Source of the DNA: Polynucleobacter meluiroseus
Lineage (GTDB): Bacteria; Pseudomonadota; Gammaproteobacteria; Burkholderiales; Burkholderiaceae
Length of the DNA stretch: 64,000 nt
Direction: 5' to 3'
NCBI RefSeq assembly: GCF_900205755.1
Contig: NZ_OANS01000003.1
Coordinates: 186,001 to 250,000 of the forward strand
Shown: one piece after another, positions 57,807 to 64,000 of the stretch
How the letters are laid out: each line of letters opens with the position of its first letter
How positions within the stretch are numbered: position 1 is the stretch's first letter
Position numbers and translations under genes: made by a program
Notes under the pieces: generated by a model
The model's database searches: none
What the model saw: the letters and a program-made list of their open reading frames with translations, nothing else
What the model was told of the DNA's origin: nothing

Positions 57807-58655
57807 ATGGATATTTTAGGTTACTCAAGCTATCGATGGCTGCCATCGACACTTTATCTGCTGCTTTTGCTGGTTTTGAGTCTCAAACCCAAGGCGCAAG
57901 AGGAGTCTTGGTCATTTACTGCCTTGGTTAAGGGGGTAGTATTTTTAATTTTGCTTGTGCATGGGGTAGTTTTATATGATTCCGTGTTTACTGAGCAAGG
58001 TTTTGTATTTGGCTTTGCGCAAGACCTCTCATTAGTTGCATGGGTTGGACTCACCTTTTATTGGTTTCAGTCTTGGTTTTTGCCTATTTCTAGTTTGCGT
58101 TGGTTGACCTTACTCTTTGCAATGATATGCGCCGTTTTGCCCTGCGTATTTTCTGGAGGGTTAATTTCTCCTAAAGCGGTTTCCGATCCCTGGTTCAAAG
58201 CGCATTTTGTCGTGGCGGCTGTTTCAGTAGGGCTGCTTAGCCTAGCTGCCATGCATGCTTTGCTCATGAGTCTGCAAGATAGCGCATTACACCGTCACCC
58301 ATCCCAAGTTCCCACTGGCCGAGCTGCTCAATGGCTAGAAGAGTTACCGCCACTCATGACAATGGAAAGTCTTTTGTTTAATTTGTTGTACGCAGGCTTT
58401 ACCCTATTAACTTTGACAGTCTTCTCCGGACTTTTCTTTTCACAGGCTTTATTTGATAGGCCGCTCGTATTCGATCACAAAACTATTTTTGCTTTAGTTT
58501 CCTGGTCTTTGTTCGCCGGACTTTTGGTGGCGCGCTGGCGCGTAGGTTTGCGCGGGCGCACAGCTTTGCGGTGGATTCTCAGTGCATATGTCGCCTTGCT
58601 CTTGGCATATGCAGGAAGTCGCTTCGTCATGGAAGTTATTCTGCACAGGACATAA
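57807..58655 (+). CDS. CcsA/YpjD-like cytochrome c assembly-family membrane protein
   Basis: Polytopic protein of 282 residues with eight or so membrane helices, of the cytochrome c biogenesis CcsA-related family often called YpjD or CorE. Conserved His residues are seen in WFKAHFVVAAVSVGLLSLAAMHALLM and in FDHKTIFALVSW; they may bind heme. The Trp-rich motif of true CcsA is not evident, so it is probably not the main heme ligase. Its place next to ffh is widely conserved. The AmpD fusion gene follows 4 bases after the stop. Confidence 0.8.
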   Translation: MDILGYSSYRWLPSTLYLLLLLVLSLKPKAQEESWSFTALVKGVVFLILLVHGVVLYDSVFTEQGFVFGFAQDLSLVAWVGLTFYWFQSWFLPISSLRWLTLLFAMICAVLPCVFSGGLISPKAVSDPWFKAHFVVAAVSVGLLSLAAMHALLMSLQDSALHRHPSQVPTGRAAQWLEELPPLMTMESLLFNLLYAGFTLLTLTVFSGLFFSQALFDRPLVFDHKTIFALVSWSLFAGLLVARWRVGLRGRTALRWILSAYVALLLAYAGSRFVMEVILHRT

Positions 58656-58659
58656 AGTT

Positions 58660-59472
58660 TTGATTAAATGGCTTTTCTTAATCGTCGGCGCCTTCCTTTT
58701 TTATTATTGGCTGCAGGGAAAAAAACGGGTGAGTCAAAAAGCAGCAACTGCTCAGGTCAAAAAAAAGTCCGCGCAAATTGTTCGCTCTGAACCTATGGTG
58801 CAGTGTCAGGCCTGCCAGCTCCACTTGCCGCAATCGGCAGCGATTACCAGTGAGAATCGTTTTTATTGCTCCGAAGAACATCTACATGGCTTAGACAAGC
58901 AAGGTTGGCTAGGCTCAGCACAATGGCGTGTTTCACCAAACCAAGACCAGCGCCCAACAAGCGAGGTTCCGGATTTAGTGGTTTTACATCACATCAGCCT
59001 TCCTGCTGGGGGCTTTCAGAATGAGGATTGCACGCATTGGATCGTCGATTTCTTTCTAAATCAACTTAATCCCAATGCGCATCCGTATTTCAAAGAAATT
59101 GGGGGGCAGCGGGTATCAAGCCATTTTTTAATTTCGCGTAAGGGTCAGATCATTCAATTTGTATCCACGCAAAATAAGGCGTGGCATGCTGGCGCCTCAT
59201 CCTTTTTCGGGCGCGAGAAATGCAATGACTTCTCTATCGGCATCGAGCTGGAGGGTGACAGTGACCATCCCTTTGAAGAAGTGCAGTACCAATCTTTGTT
59301 GCACTTAAACAACGCGCTTCGCACACTCAATCCCCATTTTCAATTTGCGGGTCATAGTGATATCGCGCCAAATCGGAAAACTGACCCAGGAATTCAATTT
59401 AATTGGTCTAAATTTCAGGCGGAAAGCGGAAATCCCGCAAATGATTTTCCCTACGGACTGAACTCGAGATAA
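58660..59472 (+). CDS. Membrane-anchored Cys-rich module fused to AmpD amidase
   Basis: 1,6-anhydro-MurNAc-L-alanine amidase for peptidoglycan recycling, with an unusual N-terminal part. The TTG at 58660 (AGGA 9 bases upstream) gives 270 residues: a membrane helix (about 3-19), a basic linker, a zinc-ribbon-like site CQAC (C49, C52) with C70 and H74, then the Amidase_2 domain from about 90. The amidase has VVLHHISLP (His110), SIGIELEG (Glu196) and GHSDIAPNRKTDPG (His232, Asp242), matching AmpD zinc and catalytic sites. In Ralstonia and Burkholderia the small Cys-rich protein and AmpD are separate genes; here no start codon lies between them. Confidence 0.9.
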   Translation: MIKWLFLIVGAFLFYYWLQGKKRVSQKAATAQVKKKSAQIVRSEPMVQCQACQLHLPQSAAITSENRFYCSEEHLHGLDKQGWLGSAQWRVSPNQDQRPTSEVPDLVVLHHISLPAGGFQNEDCTHWIVDFFLNQLNPNAHPYFKEIGGQRVSSHFLISRKGQIIQFVSTQNKAWHAGASSFFGREKCNDFSIGIELEGDSDHPFEEVQYQSLLHLNNALRTLNPHFQFAGHSDIAPNRKTDPGIQFNWSKFQAESGNPANDFPYGLNSR

Positions 59473-59488
59473 TCAATTTTTTAGTATG

Positions 59489-59502
59489 TAAGCGCTCGCT
59501 TA
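59489..59502 (+). repeat. Short inverted repeat after the AmpD fusion gene
   Basis: TAAGCG-CT-CGCTTA, a perfect palindrome 16 bases after the stop codon. There is no T run after it, though T-rich bases precede and follow at a distance. It could stabilise the mRNA end; a terminator role is doubtful. Confidence 0.3.
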
Positions 59503-59627
59503 TCTTCTTGTCATCCTGCTAGATGGAGGCAAAAGTCGTGCACCAAAACACCCCATTTTTGCATCAAAGCATAGGGAAAAATACTAATAAGAATTCATCA
59601 GAAATAACTTACTAAAGTCCCAATCTT

Positions 59628-59674
59628 TCCCTATACTTAGTATCAAATACACCTTTAGACACTAGATGTAGTGT
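59628..59674 (+). promoter_or_regulatory. Tandem NrdR boxes upstream of nrdA
   Basis: TCCCTATACTTAGTAT (59628-59643) and ACACTAGATGTAGTGT (59659-59674) both fit the NrdR consensus acaCwAtATaTwGtgt; their starts are 31 bases apart, the near-three-turn spacing typical of NrdR sites. The first box covers a likely -10, TATACT (59632-59637). NrdR is the ATP/dATP-sensing repressor of ribonucleotide reductase genes. Upstream, 59503-59627 holds no convincing gene. Confidence 0.85.
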
Positions 59675-59745
59675 TTGAAACGCGCTTTACCCTATTGTTT
59701 TACTTAAAATTTTTGTCCTAATAACTATATATAAGCAGGAAAAAT

Positions 59746-62700
59746 ATGACCTACGCCAACCCTCAGGCCCCTAACCAAGCTCTCGGAGCTGAAAACCTAG
59801 GTATGAGCCAAACTCCTTCTGCCGGTTTTATCGCCGGCGGTGTTGGTGGCGCGCAAGCCACCCAATTAACTGATTACAAAATCATTCGTCGTAACGGATC
59901 GGTAGTGTCCTTCGAGCCATCCAAAATTGCGATTGCGGTAACAAAAGCGTTTTTAGCGGTAAATGGCGGCCAGGGCGCGGCATCGGCACGGATCCGCGAG
60001 CAAGTTGAGCAATTAACGCATTCTGTAGTTCGCGCTTTATTGCGCAGTCGTCCCAACGGAGGAACATTCCACATTGAGGACATTCAAGATCAGGTTGAAC
60101 TGGCTTTAATGCGTAGCGGTGAGCATAACGTTGCCCGCGCTTATGTTCTTTATCGTGAAAAGCGCAATCAAGAGCGTGCGGCTCAACATTCGGCTACACA
60201 GGAAGTAACTTCTTCAGCTCAAGCCACACAGTCGGGAATTAAAGTTACCGATAACGGTGTAGAGAAGTGGCTGGATATGGCTGCCTTACAAACTGTGATC
60301 GAAGCCGCATGTGAAGGATTGGGTAACCATATAGACGCAAGTCCAATCATTACCGAAACGATCAAAAATTTATACGATGGCGTGCCGATGGCTCAGGTTT
60401 ACGATTCAGCCATTTTGGCTTCTCGTACATTAATTGAGAAAGATCCTGCTTATAGTCAAGTTACTGCGCGCATTTTGATGCACGTGATCCGCAAAGAAAT
60501 TCTGGGTCATGAAGTCTTGCAAGGCAATATGCAGGCTGAGTACAGTACTTACTTCGCTAAATACATCAATGAGGGTATCGGCGCTGAACTGCTCGATCCC
60601 CGCATGCGTGAGTTTGATCTACCAAGATTAGCGGCAGCTTTGAATGCTAGTCGTGACTTGCAGTTCAACTATCTTGGACTGCAAACTCTGTATGACCGGT
60701 ATTTTTTACACATCGAAGATCGCCGCATTGAAATGCCGCAGGCCTTCTTCATGCGCGTTGCCATGGGGTTGTCATTAAATGAGCTTGATCGGGAGCGTCG
60801 TGCGATTGAGTTTTATGAAATTCTGTCGACATTTGATTTCATGTCCAGCACGCCTACTTTGTTCAACTCGGCGACTACCCGTCCGCAGTTGTCCAGCTGC
60901 TACTTAACAACCGTAGCCGATGACCTAGATGGCATTTATGAGGCGCTCAAAGAGAATGCCTTGTTATCTAAATTTGCAGGTGGTTTAGGTAATGATTGGA
61001 CTAATGTTCGCGCATTGGGAAGCCATATTAAGGGCACCAACGGCAAGTCACAGGGCGTAGTGCCCTTCTTAAAAGTGGTGAATGACACTGCTGTAGCAGT
61101 CAATCAAGGTGGTAAGCGTAAGGGTGCGGTTTGTGCGTATCTTGAAACATGGCACTTAGATATTGAGGAATTCTTAGAGTTGCGCAAGAACACCGGCGAT
61201 GATCGCCGTCGCACGCACGATATGAATACTTCAAACTGGATTCCTGACTTGTTCATGAAGCGCGTGATGGAAGGTGCTGACTGGACTTTGTTCTCACCCT
61301 CAAATACGCCTGACTTACATGACAAGTATGGCAAAGCATTTGAAGAGGCTTATGTTGCTTATGAGCAAAAGGCAGACAGGGGTGAGTTAAAGCCTTTCCG
61401 CAGAATTCCTGCGCAACAACTCTGGCGCAAGATGCTGGGCATGTTGTTTGAAACAGGTCACCCATGGATCACATTTAAGGATCCTTGTAACATCCGCAGC
61501 CCACAACAGCATATCGGAGTTGTTCACTCCTCCAATTTATGTACTGAGATCACCCTCAATACCAATGAGGACGAAATTGCTGTCTGTAATTTGGGTTCAG
61601 TAAACCTTACGGCGCATATGACTACGGATGCTTCTGGAAAAATGATTCTGGATCATGAGAAGCTGCAAAAAACAGTTCGCACCGCAATGCGGATGCTGGA
61701 CAACGTGATCGACATTAACTATTACGCAGTAGCTAAAGCACGTAATTCGAATTTGAAGCATCGTCCCGTTGGTATGGGCATCATGGGCTTTCAGGATTGC
61801 TTGCACATGCAGCGCATTCCCTATGCAAGCGATGAGGCAGTGAAATTTGCCGATTCTTCGATGGAGGCTGTTTGCTACTACGCCTACCAAGCATCTAATG
61901 AATTGGCTGAAGAGCGCGGTGTTTACAGTACCTATACAGGTTCATTATGGGATCGCGGCATTCTTCCACAGGACTCGGTACGCCTATTGGCAGAAGAGCG
62001 TGGCGGATATTTAGAAGTAGATAGCTCCTCCACAATGAACTGGGATGGTTTGCGCGCGCGCATTAAGCAATTCGGTATGCGCAACTCCAATTGCGTAGCT
62101 ATCGCCCCTACCGCAACCATTTCCAACATTATTGGTGTGTCTGCCTGTATCGAACCCACTTTCCAGAATTTGTTTGTGAAATCCAATCTCTCTGGTGAGT
62201 TCACCGTGGTAAACGAGTACTTAGTGCGTGATTTGAAAGATCGCGGACTTTGGGATGAAGTGATGATTGCCGACTTGAAATACTTTGACGGCACCTTATC
62301 GAAGATTGATCGTGTGCCACAAGACTTACGAGATTTGTACGCCACCGCATTTGAAGTGGAACCAAGCTGGTTGGTTGAAGCAGCATCACGTCGTCAGAAA
62401 TGGATTGATCAAGCTCAGTCACTCAATATTTACATGGGCGGAGCCTCGGGTAAAAAGTTAGATGACACTTACAAGCTCGCTTGGTTACGTGGCTTGAAGA
62501 CCACTTATTACCTCCGCACTATGGCTGCAACCCACGTTGAGAAATCCACCGTAACAAGCAGCCAGTTAAACGCGGTATCGAGTGGCGGCGGTGTGAATGG
62601 CACAGATGCAGCCGCAGCCTCAGCGCAAGAAGCCGAAGGACCAGTTTGCACAATGCGTCCAGGCGATGATGGCTTTGAAGAATGTGAAGCATGTCAGTAA
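59746..62700 (+). CDS. nrdA: Ribonucleoside-diphosphate reductase alpha subunit, class Ia
   Basis: Large subunit that reduces ribonucleotides. The 984-residue product has a low-complexity N terminus (1-40), an ATP-cone allosteric domain (about 44-140), the ten-stranded barrel with SSTPTLFNSATTRPQLSSCYL, NTSNWIPDLF, the active-site NLCTEITLNTNEDEIAVCNLGSVNL, and a C-terminal redox pair in FEECEACQ. The length exceeds E. coli NrdA by over 200 residues, as is usual for betaproteobacteria. AGGA precedes the ATG. An intact ATP cone indicates dATP inhibition. Confidence 0.97.
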   Translation: MTYANPQAPNQALGAENLGMSQTPSAGFIAGGVGGAQATQLTDYKIIRRNGSVVSFEPSKIAIAVTKAFLAVNGGQGAASARIREQVEQLTHSVVRALLRSRPNGGTFHIEDIQDQVELALMRSGEHNVARAYVLYREKRNQERAAQHSATQEVTSSAQATQSGIKVTDNGVEKWLDMAALQTVIEAACEGLGNHIDASPIITETIKNLYDGVPMAQVYDSAILASRTLIEKDPAYSQVTARILMHVIRKEILGHEVLQGNMQAEYSTYFAKYINEGIGAELLDPRMREFDLPRLAAALNASRDLQFNYLGLQTLYDRYFLHIEDRRIEMPQAFFMRVAMGLSLNELDRERRAIEFYEILSTFDFMSSTPTLFNSATTRPQLSSCYLTTVADDLDGIYEALKENALLSKFAGGLGNDWTNVRALGSHIKGTNGKSQGVVPFLKVVNDTAVAVNQGGKRKGAVCAYLETWHLDIEEFLELRKNTGDDRRRTHDMNTSNWIPDLFMKRVMEGADWTLFSPSNTPDLHDKYGKAFEEAYVAYEQKADRGELKPFRRIPAQQLWRKMLGMLFETGHPWITFKDPCNIRSPQQHIGVVHSSNLCTEITLNTNEDEIAVCNLGSVNLTAHMTTDASGKMILDHEKLQKTVRTAMRMLDNVIDINYYAVAKARNSNLKHRPVGMGIMGFQDCLHMQRIPYASDEAVKFADSSMEAVCYYAYQASNELAEERGVYSTYTGSLWDRGILPQDSVRLLAEERGGYLEVDSSSTMNWDGLRARIKQFGMRNSNCVAIAPTATISNIIGVSACIEPTFQNLFVKSNLSGEFTVVNEYLVRDLKDRGLWDEVMIADLKYFDGTLSKIDRVPQDLRDLYATAFEVEPSWLVEAASRRQKWIDQAQSLNIYMGGASGKKLDDTYKLAWLRGLKTTYYLRTMAATHVEKSTVTSSQLNAVSSGGGVNGTDAAAASAQEAEGPVCTMRPGDDGFEECEACQ

Positions 62701-62715
62701 GTTTTTTCTTACTGA
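62694..62715 (+). promoter_or_regulatory. Hairpin across the nrdA stop codon
   Basis: TCAGTAAG-TTTTTT-CTTACTGA is a perfect 8-base stem with a six-T loop; the nrdA TAA is inside the left arm. It lies 30 bases before nrdB and is followed by an AT-rich stretch without a T run. It could set mRNA stability or partial termination between the two subunit genes. Confidence 0.45.
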
Positions 62716-62744
62716 TTTAAAATAAAGAGATTGAGGAGAATGTT

Positions 62745-63929
62745 ATGTTGAATTGGGATGAAGAAGTTGCTCCGGCAATAGTGAAAGCGGGCCTTGCACC
62801 CCAACCCTTTCCTGTGGAGACACAACGTCCACAGCCAGAAGAAGTTGCAATGGCAACTCCGGTTGCTGCACCTGCACCATTAGAGGCTGCCAAGTTGACT
62901 GGTGGCGCTGCACTGCGTGTGAACGCAGCGGACAAGCGCGTAATTAATGCAAAGACTGATGTGAACCAGCTAGTTCCATTTAAATATAAGTGGGCGTGGG
63001 AGAAGTATTTAGCAGGTTGCGCAAACCATTGGATGCCACAAGAGATCAACATGAACCGCGATATCGCGCTTTGGAAAGATCCAAATGGTTTAACCGATGA
63101 TGAGCGCAGAATCATTAAACGCAATCTGGGTTTCTTTACCACTGCGGATTCTTTAGCTGCAAATAACATTGTTTTGGGTACGTATCGTCACATTACTGCT
63201 CCAGAATGCCGTCAATATCTATTGCGTCAAGCTTTCGAAGAGGCAATTCATACGCACGCTTACCAATACATTGTTGAATCTTTGGGTTTAGACCAAAGCG
63301 AAATCTTCAATGCGTATAACGAAGTCGAGTCGATTCGCGCGAAGGACGAGTTCTTAATTCCTTACATCGACGTATTAACCAATCCTAATTTCAAGACTGG
63401 CACATTGGAGAGCGATCAAAAATTACTGCGCTCACTGATTGTTTTTGCTTGTGTGATGGAAGGTTTGTTCTTTTATGTTGGTTTTACGCAAATACTTGCA
63501 ATGGGTCGCCAAAACAAAATGACGGGTGCTGCTGAGCAGTATCAATACATCTTGCGTGATGAGTCAATGCACTGTAATTTTGGTATCGATTTGATTAATC
63601 AAATTAAGCTGGAGAACCCGCAGTTATGGACTTCCGCGTTCAAAGACGAGATCAAATCCATCTTCGAAAAAGCAGTTGAATTAGAGTACCGTTATGCAGA
63701 AGATACGATGCCTCGCGGAGTACTCGGATTGAACGCGCCGATGTTCAAAGGTTACCTAAGATACATCTGTAATCGCAGATGTTTGCAAATAGGACTTGAC
63801 GCCATGTTCCCAAATGAAGAGAATCCATTCCCATGGATGTCAGAAATGATTGATCTGAAAAAAGAACGTAACTTTTTTGAGACACGCGTTATTGAGTATC
63901 AAACTGGTGGTGCGCTAAGTTGGGAGTAA
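62745..63929 (+). CDS. nrdB: Ribonucleoside-diphosphate reductase beta subunit, class Ia
   Basis: Small subunit that holds the di-iron tyrosyl radical. The 394-residue product begins with a Pro/Ala-rich extension of about 65 residues, then the ferritin-like fold: [16 protein letters not shown], the iron-ligand and radical segment [37 protein letters not shown] and [15 protein letters not shown]. The C-terminal end TGGALSWE can bind NrdA. GAGGAG before the ATG is a strong ribosome binding site. Confidence 0.97.
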   Translation: MLNWDEEVAPAIVKAGLAPQPFPVETQRPQPEEVAMATPVAAPAPLEAAKLTGGAALRVNAADKRVINAKTDVNQLVPFKYKWAWEKYLAGCANHWMPQEINMNRDIALWKDPNGLTDDERRIIKRNLGFFTTADSLAANNIVLGTYRHITAPECRQYLLRQAFEEAIHTHAYQYIVESLGLDQSEIFNAYNEVESIRAKDEFLIPYIDVLTNPNFKTGTLESDQKLLRSLIVFACVMEGLFFYVGFTQILAMGRQNKMTGAAEQYQYILRDESMHCNFGIDLINQIKLENPQLWTSAFKDEIKSIFEKAVELEYRYAEDTMPRGVLGLNAPMFKGYLRYICNRRCLQIGLDAMFPNEENPFPWMSEMIDLKKERNFFETRVIEYQTGGALSWE

Positions 63930-63976
63930 TGCAGTAATCCAAAAGCGTGCGGCCGGCTAAATAGGAGATTAGACGG

Positions 63977-64000
63977 TTGGATAGTTTTAAAGGTCAGCAA
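63977..64000 (+). CDS. Possible start of the next gene, cut by right edge
   Basis: AGGAG (63963-63967) is followed after 9 bases by TTG and an open frame to the last base (TTG then D-S-F-K-G-Q-Q). Eight codons cannot identify a product, and the TTG start is a guess based on the ribosome binding site. Confidence 0.25.

Noticed and set aside
57320..57931. 203-codon plus-strand frame opposite ffh
   Set aside because: Antisense shadow of ffh, rich in Ser, Arg and Thr, with no domain; the ffh protein is well conserved.
59537..59560. TGCACCA resembling an NtrC half-site
   Set aside because: The matching second half-site is absent and no sigma-54 promoter follows.
59523..59615. 30-codon open frame upstream of nrdA that could be a leader peptide
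   Set aside because: No ribosome binding site, ordinary composition without a run of one amino acid, and the NrdR boxes already explain control of this region.
62717..63169. 150-codon minus-strand frame opposite nrdB
   Set aside because: Antisense shadow of a conserved gene; no domain or ribosome site.
1..64000. Mobile element, prophage, CRISPR array, toxin-antitoxin or defence system
   Set aside because: No transposase, integrase, phage protein, Cas protein, regularly spaced repeat or foreign-looking cargo gene was seen in any frame.

Overview
The window reads as a stretch of chromosome from a betaproteobacterium of the family Burkholderiaceae, most likely Polynucleobacter or a close relative. 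This is inferred from protein sequences and from gene orders shared with Ralstonia and Burkholderia: rpe-trpEGDC, bioADF/bioB, the dcw cluster with a peroxiredoxin between ftsZ and lpxC, argJ-DUF815-mutT-zapD-coaE-pilDCB, rplU-rpmA-obgE-proB-CNP1-rppH-proS-ffh, and ampD-nrdA-nrdB. Several genes and domains usual in those relatives are absent, which fits a small streamlined genome. I see no insertion sequence, prophage, CRISPR array, toxin-antitoxin pair or defence island. There is no gene-free stretch above 300 bases; the longest gaps are 15447-15702 and 59473-59745, and both hold recognisable regulatory DNA.

Layout. 1-2.7 kb: a ubiquinone-type hydroxylase cut by the left edge, the GTPase ychF, and an unassigned winged-helix protein. 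2.8-7.4 kb (minus): rpe-trpE-trpG-trpD-trpC as one overlapping operon. 7.5-10.4 kb: apaG, mltA, an M20 amidohydrolase and a possible hidden small membrane peptide. 10.4-15.4 kb: biotin genes bioA-bioF-bioD (minus) diverging from bioB, then coq7. 15.7-33.2 kb: the full division and cell wall cluster mraZ-rsmH-ftsL-ftsI-murE-murF-mraY-murD-ftsW-murG-murC-ddl-ftsQ-ftsA-ftsZ, most genes overlapping by a few bases. 33.3-40.7 kb: peroxiredoxin, lpxC, a DciA-like protein, secA, argJ, a DUF815 ATPase, mutT. 40.7-46 kb (minus): corC-pilB-pilC-pilD-coaE-zapD. 46.1-49.7 kb: ogt, a squalene/phytoene synthase-like gene, a PanE-like reductase, a fumarylacetoacetase-family hydrolase and tRNA-Pro(CGG). 49.8-59.5 kb: ispB, rplU, rpmA, obgE, proB, a CNP1-like lipoprotein, rppH, proS, ffh, a CcsA/YpjD-like membrane protein and a membrane-anchored AmpD fusion. 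59.7-63.9 kb: nrdA and nrdB, with the first bases of a possible next gene.

Most genes are housekeeping: precursor synthesis, membrane lipid steps and septal assembly of peptidoglycan (dcw, mltA, ampD, lpxC), isoprenoid and ubiquinone synthesis (ispB, coq7, ubiH), protein export (secA, ffh), and amino acid, biotin and deoxynucleotide supply. The less ordinary signals are: (i) a -10-like hexamer placed exactly 6 bases before the start codon of several genes that lack a Shine-Dalgarno sequence, suggesting leaderless mRNAs; (ii) divergent genes whose -10 elements overlap; (iii) an AmpD amidase fused to a membrane-anchored Cys-rich module; (iv) PilB, PilD and ProB proteins that lack whole domains; (v) well-formed MraZ and NrdR operator arrays; and (vi) a small membrane ORF facing mltA across a shared CATG.
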